Shown here one piece after another: positions 33,699-46,214 of a stretch of 64,000 nucleotides of DNA; the stretch's first letter is position 1; every line of letters starts with the position of its first letter. Under the pieces are notes generated by a model that was not told where the DNA came from, made no database searches, and was given only the letters and a program-made list of their open reading frames with translations. Origin of the DNA: Camillea tinctor (lineage: Eukaryota; Ascomycota; Sordariomycetes; Xylariales; Xylariaceae); the NCBI GenBank assembly GCA_022578605.1, contig MU394077.1, forward strand, positions 62,001 through 126,000. Direction: 5' to 3'. The position numbers and the translations under genes are program-made.

Positions 33699-34535
33699 TC
33701 ACCTGTATATTTAGGATGGGCTGATGGGATAAGGGAGCAGAAGGACTACAGGTATCGGGGCGGCGGGTTTGTTTGTTTCTCAGTAAAGAATAGGGATAGT
33801 CATTAGTATTTTTTTTTATTCTGCTCGGGTTCTTTTTTTTCTGGTTATTACACATAATCCGGTGGAGGAGAGGACAGGAAGGCGTTCTTGGTATTACCCT
33901 CGTTTTTTTTTTTCGGTGCCGTTTTCGTGTAGGCATTCTCTCCATGATAGTCAATGATACCGCACCAAACCCCAAAGTACAATATGCATACATAATTGAA
34001 CTTGAATATAGTGACTTCTGAGCCTCTTCCATTTTGGTCTTTTTTGAAGGGCCATTTTTTGGCTGTAGTATTGGAAGCTAGGTTATTATTCGTCGTAGGT
34101 AGACGAGGTTAGTGAGTACCGACAGCCTATTTACTCTGCTTCAATGTGTTCCTGGTATCATCGTTTCTTCTCATAATCCTACTCTCTCTTTCTTGTCCGT
34201 ATTTCCCCCGCCCGCGTTTTTTCTTTAGGCCAAAATGAAGGGCTACCGATGCTTTCGTAGTTCGTATTCACTCTAATCGTATCAATTCTTTCTCTATTAC
34301 CGCTCAAGCCGATTGACCGCTCTCGCACAATCCCTCGGGCTTCCATGTTCCCTTCTCTCCTTCGCCCGTCCACTCCGCTTCCGTTTACCGCCCTTTGTCG
34401 ACCCCCCTCTCCTCCCCCTATTTTTCTTCCTTCCCAACCTCCTCGTTCCAGCAATCACAACACTCTCCTTCCTTTCCAATCGTTTTCTGTCCTGACCGAT
34501 TCTTTTTTAATTGTATTTTCTCTCTCTGGTTTCTT
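33699..34535. other. Intergenic between convergent genes
   Basis: 3' flanks of the PKA regulatory subunit and SPF27 genes, with several T-runs at 33810-33920. From about 34300 it is C/T-rich on the plus strand. Frames on both strands are low complexity; no gene seen. Confidence 0.55.
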
Positions 34536-35266
34536 TCACCGCGACGTCAGGTCCTCTCCCCCCTTCTCAGCCCCCAGCCGCCTCCTCTCGAGGATCTCCC
34601 GCCTGACCCCCTCGGCGGCGACCTCGGTCTCGAGCACGCGCCCGACACCCCCGCGCCACGCTTCCTGCAGGGCCCGCACCTCGGCAGCGACGGCGTCCTG
34701 GGCGCGCCGGCGGTCGAGGTTCACCAGGTCGATGTCGCGCTTCGCGGCGGCGAGCTCGCGCTCCAGGGCGGCGAGCTCGGCCTCAGCCGCCCAGTTCGAT
34801 ACTAGCCAGGCGTTCTTGCCGTACCGCTCGAGGAGCGCGAGGTGCGAGGCGCGGGACGAGAGGTACGAGTGCGCGGCGTAGGCGCGCTCCAGGGACGCTG
34901 CGTCTGGGGAGCTGGAGGTCTGGGCTTCGTAGCGGGAGAGGTCGATGCCAGGGGTGGGGGGTGCGCCTGAGGCGATGCGGTCGTGCTCGGTGGTTAGGAG
35001 GGCGGGGTATTGGGGCGTGTATGTGTATGATGGAGGAGAAGGGGGTGGGAGGGTGGCGAGCTCGGCGTCGATGAGGGATTGGGCAGCGGAGAGTTGGGAG
35101 GGAGTCGGTTCGGGGTCGATGTCTAGACAGGAGGAAAGAGAGAGGTTACTAGTTAGTCACTTGATAGGTAGGTCGTGTAGGTAGAAGTAGACGGTGAGAG
35201 AGTATAGCACGTACAAGGTAGGGACTCGTGGACGGTAGTCCGGATGGAAGAGGAAGACGACGCCAT
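34536..35266 (-). CDS. Pre-mRNA-splicing factor SPF27 (BCAS2/Cwf7 family)
   Basis: Core component of the Prp19-associated complex of the spliceosome. Predicted exons 35266-35215 and 35122-34536, joined within a Tyr codon (HESLPY|IDPEPTPSQ), give 212 aa. The family signature ESLPYID near the N-terminus, NAWLVSNW in the middle and the C-terminal coiled coil (LERELAAAKRDIDLVNLDRR onwards) are all readable. The second exon is very GC-rich with strong third-position G/C use, unlike the flanks. Plus-strand frames opposite this exon (34345-34881, 34395-34805) are shadows. It is divergent from the ceramidase gene. Confidence 0.93.
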
Positions 35267-36169
35267 TTCTCTTTTCCCTACTGCGACTTTCGCGGACCTG
35301 TCGCGACTGTGTAGGTTCAGAGCAATGAGAGTTGGCACGGTGGTCGAGCTGGTCGATGGATATATAGAAAGATAGATAGGCACGTGGTCAATCTATCTAA
35401 TTGGAAGATTAGGTATGTTAGATTAAGTTATCGCGAAATCGTCGTTTGGGTCTCGTGACAAGACATGCACGTTCATATATATGTAATCTACATGTAGCCA
35501 AGTGCATATACATAACGCATACGCGACGGCGAACCAGCTTTTCTCCCCGTCGCTCGTTTGTTATCGCACGTTATCGAATGGCCAACAGGCATTTACAACT
35601 GTTCGCCATCTGGCGGAATAGGCAGGTAGACAAGCTTTATGCACCTAGGGAAAAGTGGAGAAATAGCTAGGAGCAAGCTTCAGGGCTAATGACGTAGAAT
35701 TGTGTAAGTAGGGGGTTCACCGTGGAACTGTTTAAAGGACGGGCTGAAAGATGCTAATAGTTTACCTCCTTACTAACCCTGGCATTAATTTGGAATCCAT
35801 TTGTTTTACCTTTTTATACAACGAAAAAGAACAAAAACAGTTTAGGTACACCTATTTGGTTGTTGTTAGCGAAGCTTCTGTACCAGAGCTACATTTAATA
35901 TATTTTTTTACAAAATTGCGTGACAGGTAAACGACTTAGAACCAACCTCGGTATCGAACATCGATCTCCGTGGGTGCCTCAGGAAATGGCATACCCTCTT
36001 GGAAACATCTTAAGTCCCAATTCATGATTCACCCATCTCTATCTATATCACCATCATCTCCATCTGCTACCTGGGGGCATTGTTCCCTAACCAGCAAAGG
36101 ATCCAACGATAATTTGCAACCTAGTTTATTCCTGTTATCGTAAAGTCTATTAACCTAGGAGTTTTCGAG
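35267..36169. other. Divergent promoter region
   Basis: Upstream region of SPF27 (leftward) and neutral ceramidase (rightward). AT-rich; no coding frame recognised. A short stretch near 35945-35980 superficially resembles a tRNA T-arm, but I could not fold a full cloverleaf. Confidence 0.5.
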
Positions 36170-39067
36170 ATGGGAATGCCGGATATGGTCACCGCTGAGG
36201 ATATTGAGAAGGTTGGTCCTTTAACGCGCCAACAACCACGACCGCACAAATCCAGGCCTTCATACGATGGCAGCAGAAACAGCAACAGAACCATCCTGAC
36301 CACATTACTCATGTCCACCATATTGTTCATACCTGTATTTTTGTTTCTTATAACAACAGTAGCGCCTGAAAGTTGGAAGGGCAATATCAGTGCCTGGCTC
36401 GGCTCAGAAATAGGGGAAGACAATGGTGGGAAAGGGTTCGAGTCAGAGTCAGAGTCGTGGCGGGCATCGTCCGTTCAGGGGGACGAATATCTGATCGGGG
36501 TGGGAAAGGCAGACATCACCGGGTACGTCTAATGCAGAACATATACACATCTACAGCTCGTTTATCGAACCACTGGCTAATAGCCCCATCAAATAGTCCC
36601 TGTGTTGAGATTAACATGATGGGCTATGCTGATCCCAAGCAAATCGGAACGGGTCTACGGCAACGACTGTATTCACGCGCCTTCATCGTCGCGGATCCTG
36701 CTCATCCCGCCGATCGTTTTGTCTATCTTGTGCTTGACACCCAATCCGGCGATACCGCGATCAGGTATGGAATCCTGTCAGGACTTCAGGAGCTCGGGGC
36801 CGATTATGCCGATTATGGCCATCATAACCTAGCAGTTACCGGCACCCATTCTCACTCTGGCCCCGGAGCCTGGCTCAATTACCTCCTGCCTCAGATCACA
36901 AGCAAGGGTTTCGACCAACAGAGTTACCGGGCCATTGTAGATGGTGCTCTCCTGTCGATTCGTCGCGCTCACGAGAGCCTTGGCCCTGGACGTCTCAGTT
37001 TGGGGTCAACCAAGGTCTACGGGGCGAACATCAACCGCAGCCTCTTTGCCTACCTTGCCAATCCTGAGGAGGAGCGTGCAAGATATAACCTCAGCACTGA
37101 GGATGATGGTTCGGTGGAGAAAGACCTGACACTACTAAAGTTTCAAAGAGCCTCAGATGGAAAGAATATCGGCGTGCTCACCTGGTTCCCGACACATGGT
37201 ACCTCGGTCCTTGGCAACAATACCCTCATTTCCGGCGACAACAAAGGGGTAGCAGCATACCTATTCGAAAAGAGTGTCCTAGGCGATGAGACTGCTGCTG
37301 AAGGCTTTGTAGCTGGGTTCTCGCAGGCAAGCGTAGGTGATACTAGCCCCAACGTTCTTGGAGCATGGTGCGAGGATGGTTCCGGCCAGATGTGCTCCTT
37401 CGAGAACAGCACTTGTAGTGATGGAAAATCTCAACAATGCCATGCACGGGGCCCTCTGTTTAGAGCCAACGATGAAGGGACATCGTCGTGCTTTGAAGTC
37501 GGCAAGCGCCAATTTGAGCCGGCCAGAAAATTATACGACCTCCTCAACCGCAAGCCAAATCCGGTTCGTGGGAGATGGGTCAAGTCTTTCCACGCGTTTC
37601 ACGACATGTCTAACTACAAGTTCCAACTTCCAAATGGGACCGAAGCCGTGACGTGTCCTGCTGCTCTGGGATACTCCTTTGCAGCCGGGACCACAGACGG
37701 CCCTGGGGCTTTTGATTTCACCCAACATGACGGTAACACCTCAACCACTTCACCGGTGTGGCGTGTAGTTTCCGGCATGCTCAAGAGGCCGTCAGAAGAG
37801 CAGATCGCATGCCACGGCCGTAAACCTATCCTGCTCGACGTGGGTGAGATGCATAGCCCGTATCAGTGGACGCCCAACGTCGTGGACGTACAGGTTTTCC
37901 GTGTCGGCCAATTGGCAATCATTGTTAGTCCGGGAGAGGCGACAACCATGGCCGGTCGACGTTGGAAGAATGCAGTGGGCAGTGAGATCTCAATGCTATT
38001 CGCGGAGGAGTCTGGCTCCGTCACACCCACCGTCGTGCTCGGCGGGCCTGCGAATAGCTATACTCATTATATCACCACGGAAGATGAATATAAGTAAGTA
38101 TGCATAGTTTCCTTTTCTCGGCTTCCGGGATCTCCCAGACCCCTTCCCCCTCCTTCGTATTAGTAATTTTACGGATTCTCGTGCTATGCATACAATATCA
38201 TATCATCGAAGATCGTCCGCTCGATAAACTTGTCAGCCTTAAGCGAGTTGACGAGAAATCATAAGATGATCTGCTATGCCGATCCCGCCAAGGGTTTTTG
38301 CTTTTGATTCTCGTTACACAGCATCATACTTTTTTGCCTTGCTATTGTTTGTTACCGGGCTCACATGTTGTTACAGCATCCAACGGTACGAGGGTGCGAG
38401 CACACTGTATGGACCGCATACGCTCGCCGCCTACATCAACGTTACCTTATCTCTAATCCCATACCTAAGTTCCACGGCTAGCACCCGACCGCCGAATGGA
38501 GGCCCTGAACCTCCCGATAACAGCAACCGGAGCCTGAGCTTCATTCCTGCCGTTGTGCATGATGCGCCGCCCCTATTTAGGGGCTTTGGTGATGTTGTGC
38601 AAGATGTAGAGAAGATGTACCACAGGGGTGAGGCAATTACTGCAAAATTCATAGGGGCTAATCCCCGAAACCACCTACGCCTCGAACAAAGCTATGCCGT
38701 CGTCGAGAAGCTTGTTTCTACTGCCGCCGCCACTTCTGTTGCTTCCCAGAATACAGACGGTTTGAGAGGAAGCGAGCTCTTAGTCAAGGCCCTCCGTGGG
38801 AAGCAGGATACTTCTGGTGCTAATGACCAGAAGCAATGGCAAACTGTGCGGGATGACGGGGACTGGCATCTGATATTCCGGTGGCGCCGCGTCAATGAAC
38901 TCTTGGCCACCAGCGAGGTCGAGATCACGTGGGAGACAGAGTCCTGGGCTACACCAGGCAGATATAGGCTGAGATACTTTGGTGATGCGAAGAGCTTGAC
39001 AGGGGCAATTACGCCAATTGAGGGTATCAGTAGTGAGTTTGAGCTTATTGAGGACCGGTCTGGTTAA
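36170..39067 (+). CDS. Neutral/alkaline ceramidase, membrane-anchored
   Basis: Hydrolyses ceramide to sphingosine and fatty acid. Predicted exons 36170-36522, 36597-38093, 38377-39067; phases agree and give 846 aa. Residues 1-40 are cytosolic and polar, 41-65 form a transmembrane segment (TILFIPVFLFLITTVA), so the enzyme is probably a type II membrane or signal-anchored protein with a lumenal or extracellular catalytic domain. Family motifs: ITGPCVEINMMGYADP, zinc-site GTHSHSGPG and FPTHGTSV, and GDTSPN with the nucleophile Ser368. After the third exon the immunoglobulin-like C-terminal domain follows (RYRLRYFGD). Numerous N-glycosylation sequons are present. Intron 2 is 283 bp. It is convergent with the glutaminase gene across a 3.7-kb interval containing a transposon relic. 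Confidence 0.95.
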
Positions 39068-39672
39068 GATGGATGAATAAATACAGAAAGTCTACCTTCA
39101 GACACGGAGAAAGAGCTTAAACTTTCTGAAGCTTTGCGTTTGGGAAAGGAAGGGGTTAAGGAAAAGGAAAGTTAAGATTGTAAAACTAGTTAAGTTCGAA
39201 CAACTCGCTACAAAGAGTAAAAAGAGGGGGAAATAAGGAAATAGTTAGATCGAGGTTAGAGCCAATTAGATCACGATAAATTTCCGGTATTTGATTATTT
39301 TAACTTCTTTCCTTCAAGCGAAGCTCGAAAATCTTAAACGCTACGCATCCTCTACGATAAGGAAAGAGCACCGACTAAGGTAATTAGGCAGACTAGAGAA
39401 AGTTTTGAGGATTCCATTTAGCGTATAAGAAAGAAAAGAGGGTTAGGGTGGAGTGAGAATGTGAAGAACCTTCGGAATAAATATGAGATAGAGAGAATAT
39501 GTTGATAGGTTACAAGTAATTGATACAGATCATAGGATCACATCCGTATATATTTGATTTTATTAAGGTAGAGTTTCGACAAGACATAAAAATATCTACT
39601 ATATGTGTACTTTACTTTTTCTTTCCTGTGACTCGTCGACCCTTTTACTCTTGTGTGCGTTAAGCTAATGTA
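39068..39672. other. Intergenic, ceramidase 3' flank
   Basis: Purine-rich in the first 500 bases, then normal composition up to the sharp boundary with the AT-rich TIR element. No gene seen. Confidence 0.55.
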
Positions 39673-41900
39673 TACCATCTACCCCCACCATCCAAACCAC
39701 CCCACCTAGCAAACACGCAAAATAGCCCAATATACCTTTATTTAATATAACTTTACTTACACCGTTTAAGATCATTTTTAAAGTTATTTTAAATTAAAAT
39801 AAATAAATAAATAACTATGCCTTTATAAATTATATTATAATTTTTTTTTACTTTTTTGCGTAAAAATTAGCTTAATATTTAAGCGTAAAAATAACGCGTT
39901 TTTATTTTATTTTAATTTCTTTTGTTTTTTTCTATTTTTTTATTATTATTTTTTTTAATAACTATAACACTAAATTATAATATTTTTTTACAAAAAAAAG
40001 CTTATTAAAAAAGCTATTATTAAAGTTATTTAAAATAAAATTTTATTAAAAAAAGCGGCCGCAATAATAAAAATACCTTAATTAACCTTAATTTATTATA
40101 TAAATAAATAACTAGCTTTATAAAACTAAACTATAAATATATAGCTTAATAAATAATAATAAAAAAAGCTTATAAATTAAATTTTTTATTAAAAATCTTT
40201 TAGTTTCGCTTTTAACTATTTAATAGTTTATTAAATTGCTTAAAAGCTTATAAAATAAAAAAGAAATTTACGTACTTTTAACTATAATTAAATAACTCGA
40301 TTTATTTAGCAAAATTTATATATAAAAACTAAAATAAAGAAAAAAGTTAAAGCTATAAAATTTAATTTCTTTATTTTTAAAGCCATAAACTAATATTTTA
40401 ACATATAAAAAAAATACAAATAAATTAAGCTATATTTAACTTTTAACGTAAATAAAAAAAATTTAATGTTTAACTACAGTTTTTTTCTTTTTTTTTTTAA
40501 TAATAAAATTTAAATATTAATAATAAATATTAAAATTAAATCATTTAGTAATAAAGTTTATAAAAATTAAAAATTTATAAGTAAAAGCATTTTAAAAGTG
40601 CTTTTAAACCTTTTTTATTAAATACGCTAATATAACTAATAAAGTTTTAAATTTAAAAATTATTTTTAAAAAAAAAAATCTTTAAACATTATAATTTAAA
40701 AAATTATTTAAAAAAATAACTAATTAATAGTTTATATATTCTTTAAATAGCTAAACGTCGAATAAAATTACAGTAAAATAGCTAAAAAAAAGTTTTTATA
40801 TTTTAAACTTAAAAGCTTTTTTTATATTTTAATAAAATATAGCTTTTAATCTTTAATAAACATTTAAGCTATATTTTTATAAGTAAATTTTTTAATTATT
40901 TACGTTTAAATAATATTTTTATATTTTTCTTATTTTTTTTTATTTTATAATTGCAAAGTATAATAATTATTAATAAGCGTAATATAAGTTTATATTTAAA
41001 TGCTTTTATAACAATATTTACTTATATTTTTTGCTAATATATACATTATATAGCTTTTAACTTTTTAATAATAATTTATTTAACTTTTTAAAGCATTATT
41101 TTTATTTATATTTTTTTAAACTAACTTTTTAAACTAATATTACGCTTATTAATAAGTTAAATTTTATTAAAATTTATTTTATAGCTAAAACATTTACTTT
41201 TATAATAAAAAATATATAAGCTAGATTTAAAATTATTAATAACTAACTTATTAATAAAAATAAACTTTTTTGCTATAAAAAATATAATTTAAATTGTAAA
41301 AAGTAAAGAAAAAAATTTACGCTAATAAAAAAACTAAATTTTTTTTAATACTAATTGCTAGTTATTAAATAAAAAATATAAGTAAATTTTACACTTTATT
41401 TGCAAAATTAACCTTTAAAATAGCTATTAAAGCTATTAATAAACAATAACTTTAATTATTATTTATAAAAAAAAAAATAACGCTTTAAAAAAAAATTAAA
41501 ACATTAACGTGCTAAACGCTATAAAAAGATCTTTAATTTAAATTTAACGTTTATAAAGCTTATAAAAATAAAAAAAGCATTTAAAAGTTTTACAAAAAGT
41601 AAATTTAAAAGTTTAAAAGCCGTAAATAATATAAAATTTAATGTTAAATTTAAAAGGTTTAAAAGTAAAAAAAATAGTAATAAAAACCTAGTTTTATTTT
41701 TAAAACACATATAATTAAGCAAAGTTATTAAAATTTTAAATAAATACGCAAAATAATTAAAAAAATGGCTTTTTAATAATGTATTTATTTATTTTTTAGT
41801 AATTTAATTAAACTATTTATAGTGTGTTAAAATGTATGAGTTTTGGGCTATTTTGCGTGTTTGCCAGGTGGGGTGGTTCGGATGGTGGGGGTAGATGGTA
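39673..41900. mobile_element. AT-rich TIR DNA-transposon relic, 2.2 kb
   Basis: The ends are inverted repeats of about 58 bp: the left starts TACCATCTACCCCCACCATC (39673-39730) and the right (41843-41900) is its reverse complement with two mismatches, both A on the left against G on the right. TA flanks each end (39671-39672 and 41901-41902), giving a TA target duplication (alternatively TATA with a slightly shorter element). The interior is almost wholly A/T with stop codons in all frames, as after heavy RIP. Size, long TIRs and TA target fit a Tc1/mariner or Fot1/pogo-type element; this is inferred, since no transposase domain is readable. The minus-strand frame 41519-41722 (Leu/Phe-rich) is a decayed remnant, not a gene. 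Confidence 0.85.
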
Positions 41901-42728
41901 TAGGTGAGATGAGATCGGATGAGTTCTTTATTTCTTTCTCTTTTTTTATTATTTATGTCCGAAGTGACTGTCCGAAGTGAAAGGAAAGAGCCTATTTCTG
42001 ATCCTGGTTTGAATTATCTTCCCGACTGGCTCAGAACTAGACATACATGAGGTATAGGTGTGTTGTACTAGTGGTGATGATGGTGGTGGTTGACTTACTT
42101 TAGGGGAAGTCCGTGAGGGTGAAAGTTTATCTTTGTTAGACCTCCTTTATCTTCCCAGCCCCCCTAGTCCCAATCCCGAGAAACTAAATCCTACATGCAC
42201 AGCATACACACATTCCTATAACATAATAATCTTCAACACAAACTAGGGAGGAGGCAAGAAAAAGTAACCTCGATCTTAGGGAACGTGGAACCGGAGTCAA
42301 AAAAAGGAAACAAGCTCAACCTCATTACATTCTAGAGAACTAGTCACTCAGTCACTGATTTAGTCAATCATAGAACGAAAGAATATGGTAGATTAGAAAC
42401 GAAGGGGTATAATGTATATGTATTTTATGCGAATGTGAGACATTGCTTTCCCCAATCTCACTCATCTCGTCCCTATGCCCATTCCCCTCCCCTTTATCCT
42501 ATTTCACATCATCATGCTAAATATAATCCAGGGGTAAGAAATTGAGAAAGGGAGGTAAAAGGATGATGCAAGTAAGATCCTTGTATGTAATTTCATGAAA
42601 GAATAATAAGAATAAATAATAGGTAGATGAGAAAAAAAGGTCTACTCCAAACTCCTAAACGTTTGAGAAAGCATATATGCCTCCCCCCCTTCCCCTTATC
42701 ATAACCAATGAAGACACATATGGCTTAT
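41901..42728. other. Intergenic, glutaminase 3' flank
   Basis: Composition returns to normal immediately after the TIR element. Presumed 3' UTR and downstream region of the glutaminase gene; no coding frame recognised. Confidence 0.55.
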
Positions 42729-45382
42729 CTATGATGAAGGTAGCGCCAAGAGCGCGAAATGCCCACCAACCACCGGCCTCGCGGTGAACAGGATACCATC
42801 GGGGTAGTTGCCCGTGGCGGCATCGTACAAGTCCGTGAGCGCGCGATTCGTCGGCGTCTCGTTGATCCAATTAGCGATGCGGTCGATGAACACCGCCCGC
42901 GTGTCTGCAGACGCGATGGCGGCGCACCAGAGCATCCAGTCCGTCTTGGTGTAGTTGTGGCGGGTGTCGAGGGGCACGCCGTACTCGAGGGCGACAGTGG
43001 GGTAGAAGTTGCTCTGCATGTCGTAGACAGACTCGGGCACGAAGTCGGTGCCGAAGCCGAGCAGCGAGTTGGCATACAGGTTGTACAGCAGGCCGTGCGA
43101 GCTGGGATCGTTGTACGACAGCGTCGTGTGCGGCGGGCTGGCCGCCGCGTTGATTCCGTACCCCTGCCACTGTGTGATGTAGTCTGTCGCCGTGTTGCCG
43201 TAGCTCGTGGCGTCGTCCGTGTGGCCTGTCAGCTGCGAGATTTCCGCCATGGCCCGCAGCCCGATGATGCCCTTGATCGCGAGGTTGGTCTGGTTCGCGA
43301 GCGAGCCGGCAAAGTCATCCGTCGAAATTTGGTCCGCGGGGATGAGCGCCTCGTCCACGAGGTACCCTGCCCACTGCTTCAGGATCGTGTAGTGCTGGTT
43401 CAGGTAAGATTCTGCGTCCGAGGTACGTTGCGCGTACGCAAGTGCCATGATAATCATGTTGCCGCACTCCTCGAGGGGTTGGGGCTCGTCGGATCCATCA
43501 GGATATCCCTTAGCTAGAGGGAATGTGCCTAGGTCGTGGATCGCGTTGGTGTTAGGGTAGTGTCCATTCTCCTGGTTGAGGAACAACGGTTTCAGGAGGT
43601 AGTTGAGGAGTTCTGGATTGAGGTAAAGCATCAAGGGCATCGCCGGGAAAATCACATCTACCGTCTGGATGTCGCTGTTGGAGCTAATCTCCTTGAGGAA
43701 CACGAGCGGGTCTGAGTCGGTTCCGGTAAACTGTAGGGCTCCAAAAGTTTGGCGCACACTTAAGCTGGTGATAGTCAGGTAGTTTGCGCCCGCAGCCGCC
43801 AACGAGTCGGAGGCAACCTTGTCGTCCAGCTCCGTAGCCAACTGGGATGCCTCGGAGTAGTCATTGAAGAAGAATGACACCTATACACTACATTAGTATT
43901 GAGTCATGAGACGAATAATGAATTAATGATTTAATTCCTGGAGATGAGGGTTGACTGACAGCGTCTAGATCATTGTCAAAGTAGCTCTTCCACAGAGAGG
44001 GGTAGGTGGTGAGACTGCTGCCCTCGCCGAGAAGTTGGATGGCGTTGTCTTGGGTTAGACCAATGGTGAAGAGCCTGCTGACGGCATCATCCCCTACATC
44101 CCCAAGATCATGGGCGAATCCAAATACAGGCCTAAATGAGAAATACGTGAGCCTATTATTACAACGATCGTAGTAATGAAGATTAATTTGGGGTTTAGGG
44201 TCATGTCGCCCCCATCATCACATACCAATCATCATTCACTGCTCTGTAATTAGTATCAGAGATGTCCCCAAGAACGCCTTGATCGAGGAAGGCCTGCCTG
44301 ACGACTGAATCCGCACCGCTTTGCCAAGTGAGCTAAAATTCATGTTAGAGCATGGTAGAGCATGTTTTCGAAATTTATTTAGTTTTTTTCTCTCTTGTTG
44401 CTCTCATAAGACCCCGCGAATTTTGGGGGGGGGGGGGTGTTAAGGGGGGGTCTCTTTCTGGAACATCCCCTTTCCCCTCACGTGAGAGGCTGGAGGGAGA
44501 TTAAGATTAAAAAGGTTAGTACTTGGGTGTACTTACGTCGTCCAGGTCGCTCGTTGACCAGTAAAATGTGCCCCAGTTTGGGAGTTCATTCGTCTCGGTG
44601 ATCTCAGTTTGGTCTTGAAGGGCAAACTGGTGATAGGAGACGCCCTCATGCGTACCATAGCTCCATTCAACGATAGCCTCCGGATTGCCCGAGCACCATT
44701 CTAGTCGCAAAATATTAGTTAAGAAGAAATCTAGTTTATGTATGGTCCCGCATCGTAGCCAAATAATTACCAGGTTAAGAAGCCGTACAGATGAGCATTA
44801 CTTACCGGCTGAAACGTCAGCATACAACTGAACTGAATGGGTATCCCCATCCAACGAACGCACAGAGGCTTCAAGGTACGAGAAAGTAAGGGATTGACGC
44901 CGCAAGTCCGATGGCGTTACCGGCGACAGGAATGTGACGTTCAACTCGACCCTGCCGTCGACGCTAAACACGAAGTTACTTCGCGTCGACGAGTACGTGA
45001 ATTCTGTCTGATCGGCATTCCCCGTACCACCATATCCTCCCATCCACACATAAGCCGAGCCATCTACGCGGATGTATCCCTGCCAGCCTGTGACTTGTTG
45101 CCTAGGGACAAGGGGGAAAGTTGGCATGAGCTCAAATATACCCTCAAAAAAAAACCAAGGCAAAGACTTGAAATGGGATAAGACTTACTGCCAGAACGTC
45201 GGCCACTCGCCGGCAAGATACCCTCCGTTCCCACCATCACTCCCGGCGTCCAGCCATGTGTTGAGATACGGTGCCTTGACCGCTAGGGGGATGGCCGGTG
45301 GTCTGACGGGTGAGAAATCGGACTGCGCGAGAACAAGACTGCTGTAGAGCAATGCTCTAGCCAGAGCGTCTCTGAGCCCCAT
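42729..45382 (-). CDS. gtaA: Secreted glutaminase, GtaA family
   Basis: Extracellular or wall-bound glutaminase converting L-glutamine to L-glutamate, of the type described from Aspergillus oryzae (DUF4965/DUF5127/DUF1793 architecture). Predicted exons, 5' to 3': 45382-45189, 45101-44806, 44700-44537, 44332-44226, 44131-43960, 43880-42729; all phases agree and give 694 aa, the usual length. The N-terminus is a signal peptide (about 1-20, ending near LVLAQS). Recognisable stretches are PLAVKAPYLNTWL at the mature N-terminus, GWQGYIRVDG, FGFAHDLGDV, QTVDVIFPAMPLMLYLNPEL, YPNTNAIHDLGTFPLA, ECGNMIIMALAYA, HNYTKTDWMLWCAA and PVVGGHFALLAL at the end. Many N-glycosylation sequons fit secretion. A G-run near 44427 lies in an intron. 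Confidence 0.95.
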
Positions 45383-45995
45383 GGTAGGCAGGGGGTGTGG
45401 TGGCGTAAATATAAACGCCGGGGAGCTTGGGTGTCCGTTCGGAGATAGTCCCAATGAGCTCCTATTGTCCAAGGAAGGGAAAAGGATAAAAGATCTAGTA
45501 GTGGGTGAGGAAAAAGAGAAACGAGGAGAAAGGGAAGGGAGGAAAGGTAAGAAGGCAATGTAGTAATAATATAGTTTGAGAGATGAACTTTCAAGAATGA
45601 GACGAACACGGTCGAACCAGGGGGGGTCAGCCGGGGACCCAAGGTTATATTATTTTACCAATAGAGTTTTAAGAGGGCTGTGAACTTATAATCCTATTAT
45701 AGGTGGTAGAATAAGAATATGGTGTCTCTGTATATATGCAAGATCAGATGGGCAAACGAAAGGGGAAGGTTTCGCAGAATATCTCAGTGGAAACGACAGG
45801 CTGGAGAATAAGTAGCTGGGTCCAGAACTTAGACAGGCTAGGAACAGAGCCAGAAGGAAGTCATGAGACTATCCAACCTTGGCAAGGAGCCCTAAAAACA
45901 ACGACAACGACAACGAACAACCAGGAAATACTTAAGCGGCAGGACTATGGTAGCGGTAGGGGAAAGGGAGCATTGCAACCCGCTCTACCCTAGCT

Positions 45996-46027
45996 GGGGG
46001 GGGGGGGCGGGGGGGGGGGGGGGCGGG

Positions 46028-46069
<42 letters not shown>

Positions 46070-46214
46070 CGCGGGGGGGGGGGGGCGGGCGGAGGGGGAN
46101 NNNNNNNNNCACACCCTACAAAATATCCTCCCGCCACTTGTTTGGGTTGGGGTTTTGGTGGCTTTACAAACCCCCCTACCCACCGTGTTCGCCCCCCCCC
46201 CCCCCCCCCCCCCA
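45996..46214. other. Homopolymer-flanked assembly gap, 10 N at 46100-46109
   Basis: About 100 bases of nearly pure G precede ten Ns, and a run of about 20 C follows at 46193-46214. Long Gly and Pro frames here are artefacts of the homopolymers. The sequence between is not reliable. Confidence 0.9.

Noticed and set aside
34345..34881. 178-codon plus-strand frame rich in Ser/Arg
   Set aside because: It lies opposite the SPF27 exon, whose product matches a known family with the right intron; the plus frame is a shadow of GC-rich coding sequence.
35940..35985. tRNA-like segment
   Set aside because: Only a T-arm-like piece is visible; no acceptor stem or anticodon arm could be paired. A covariance-model scan would settle it.
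42759..43517. 252-codon plus-strand frame opposite the glutaminase
   Set aside because: Arg/Val-rich shadow of GC-rich coding sequence; the minus strand matches GtaA throughout.
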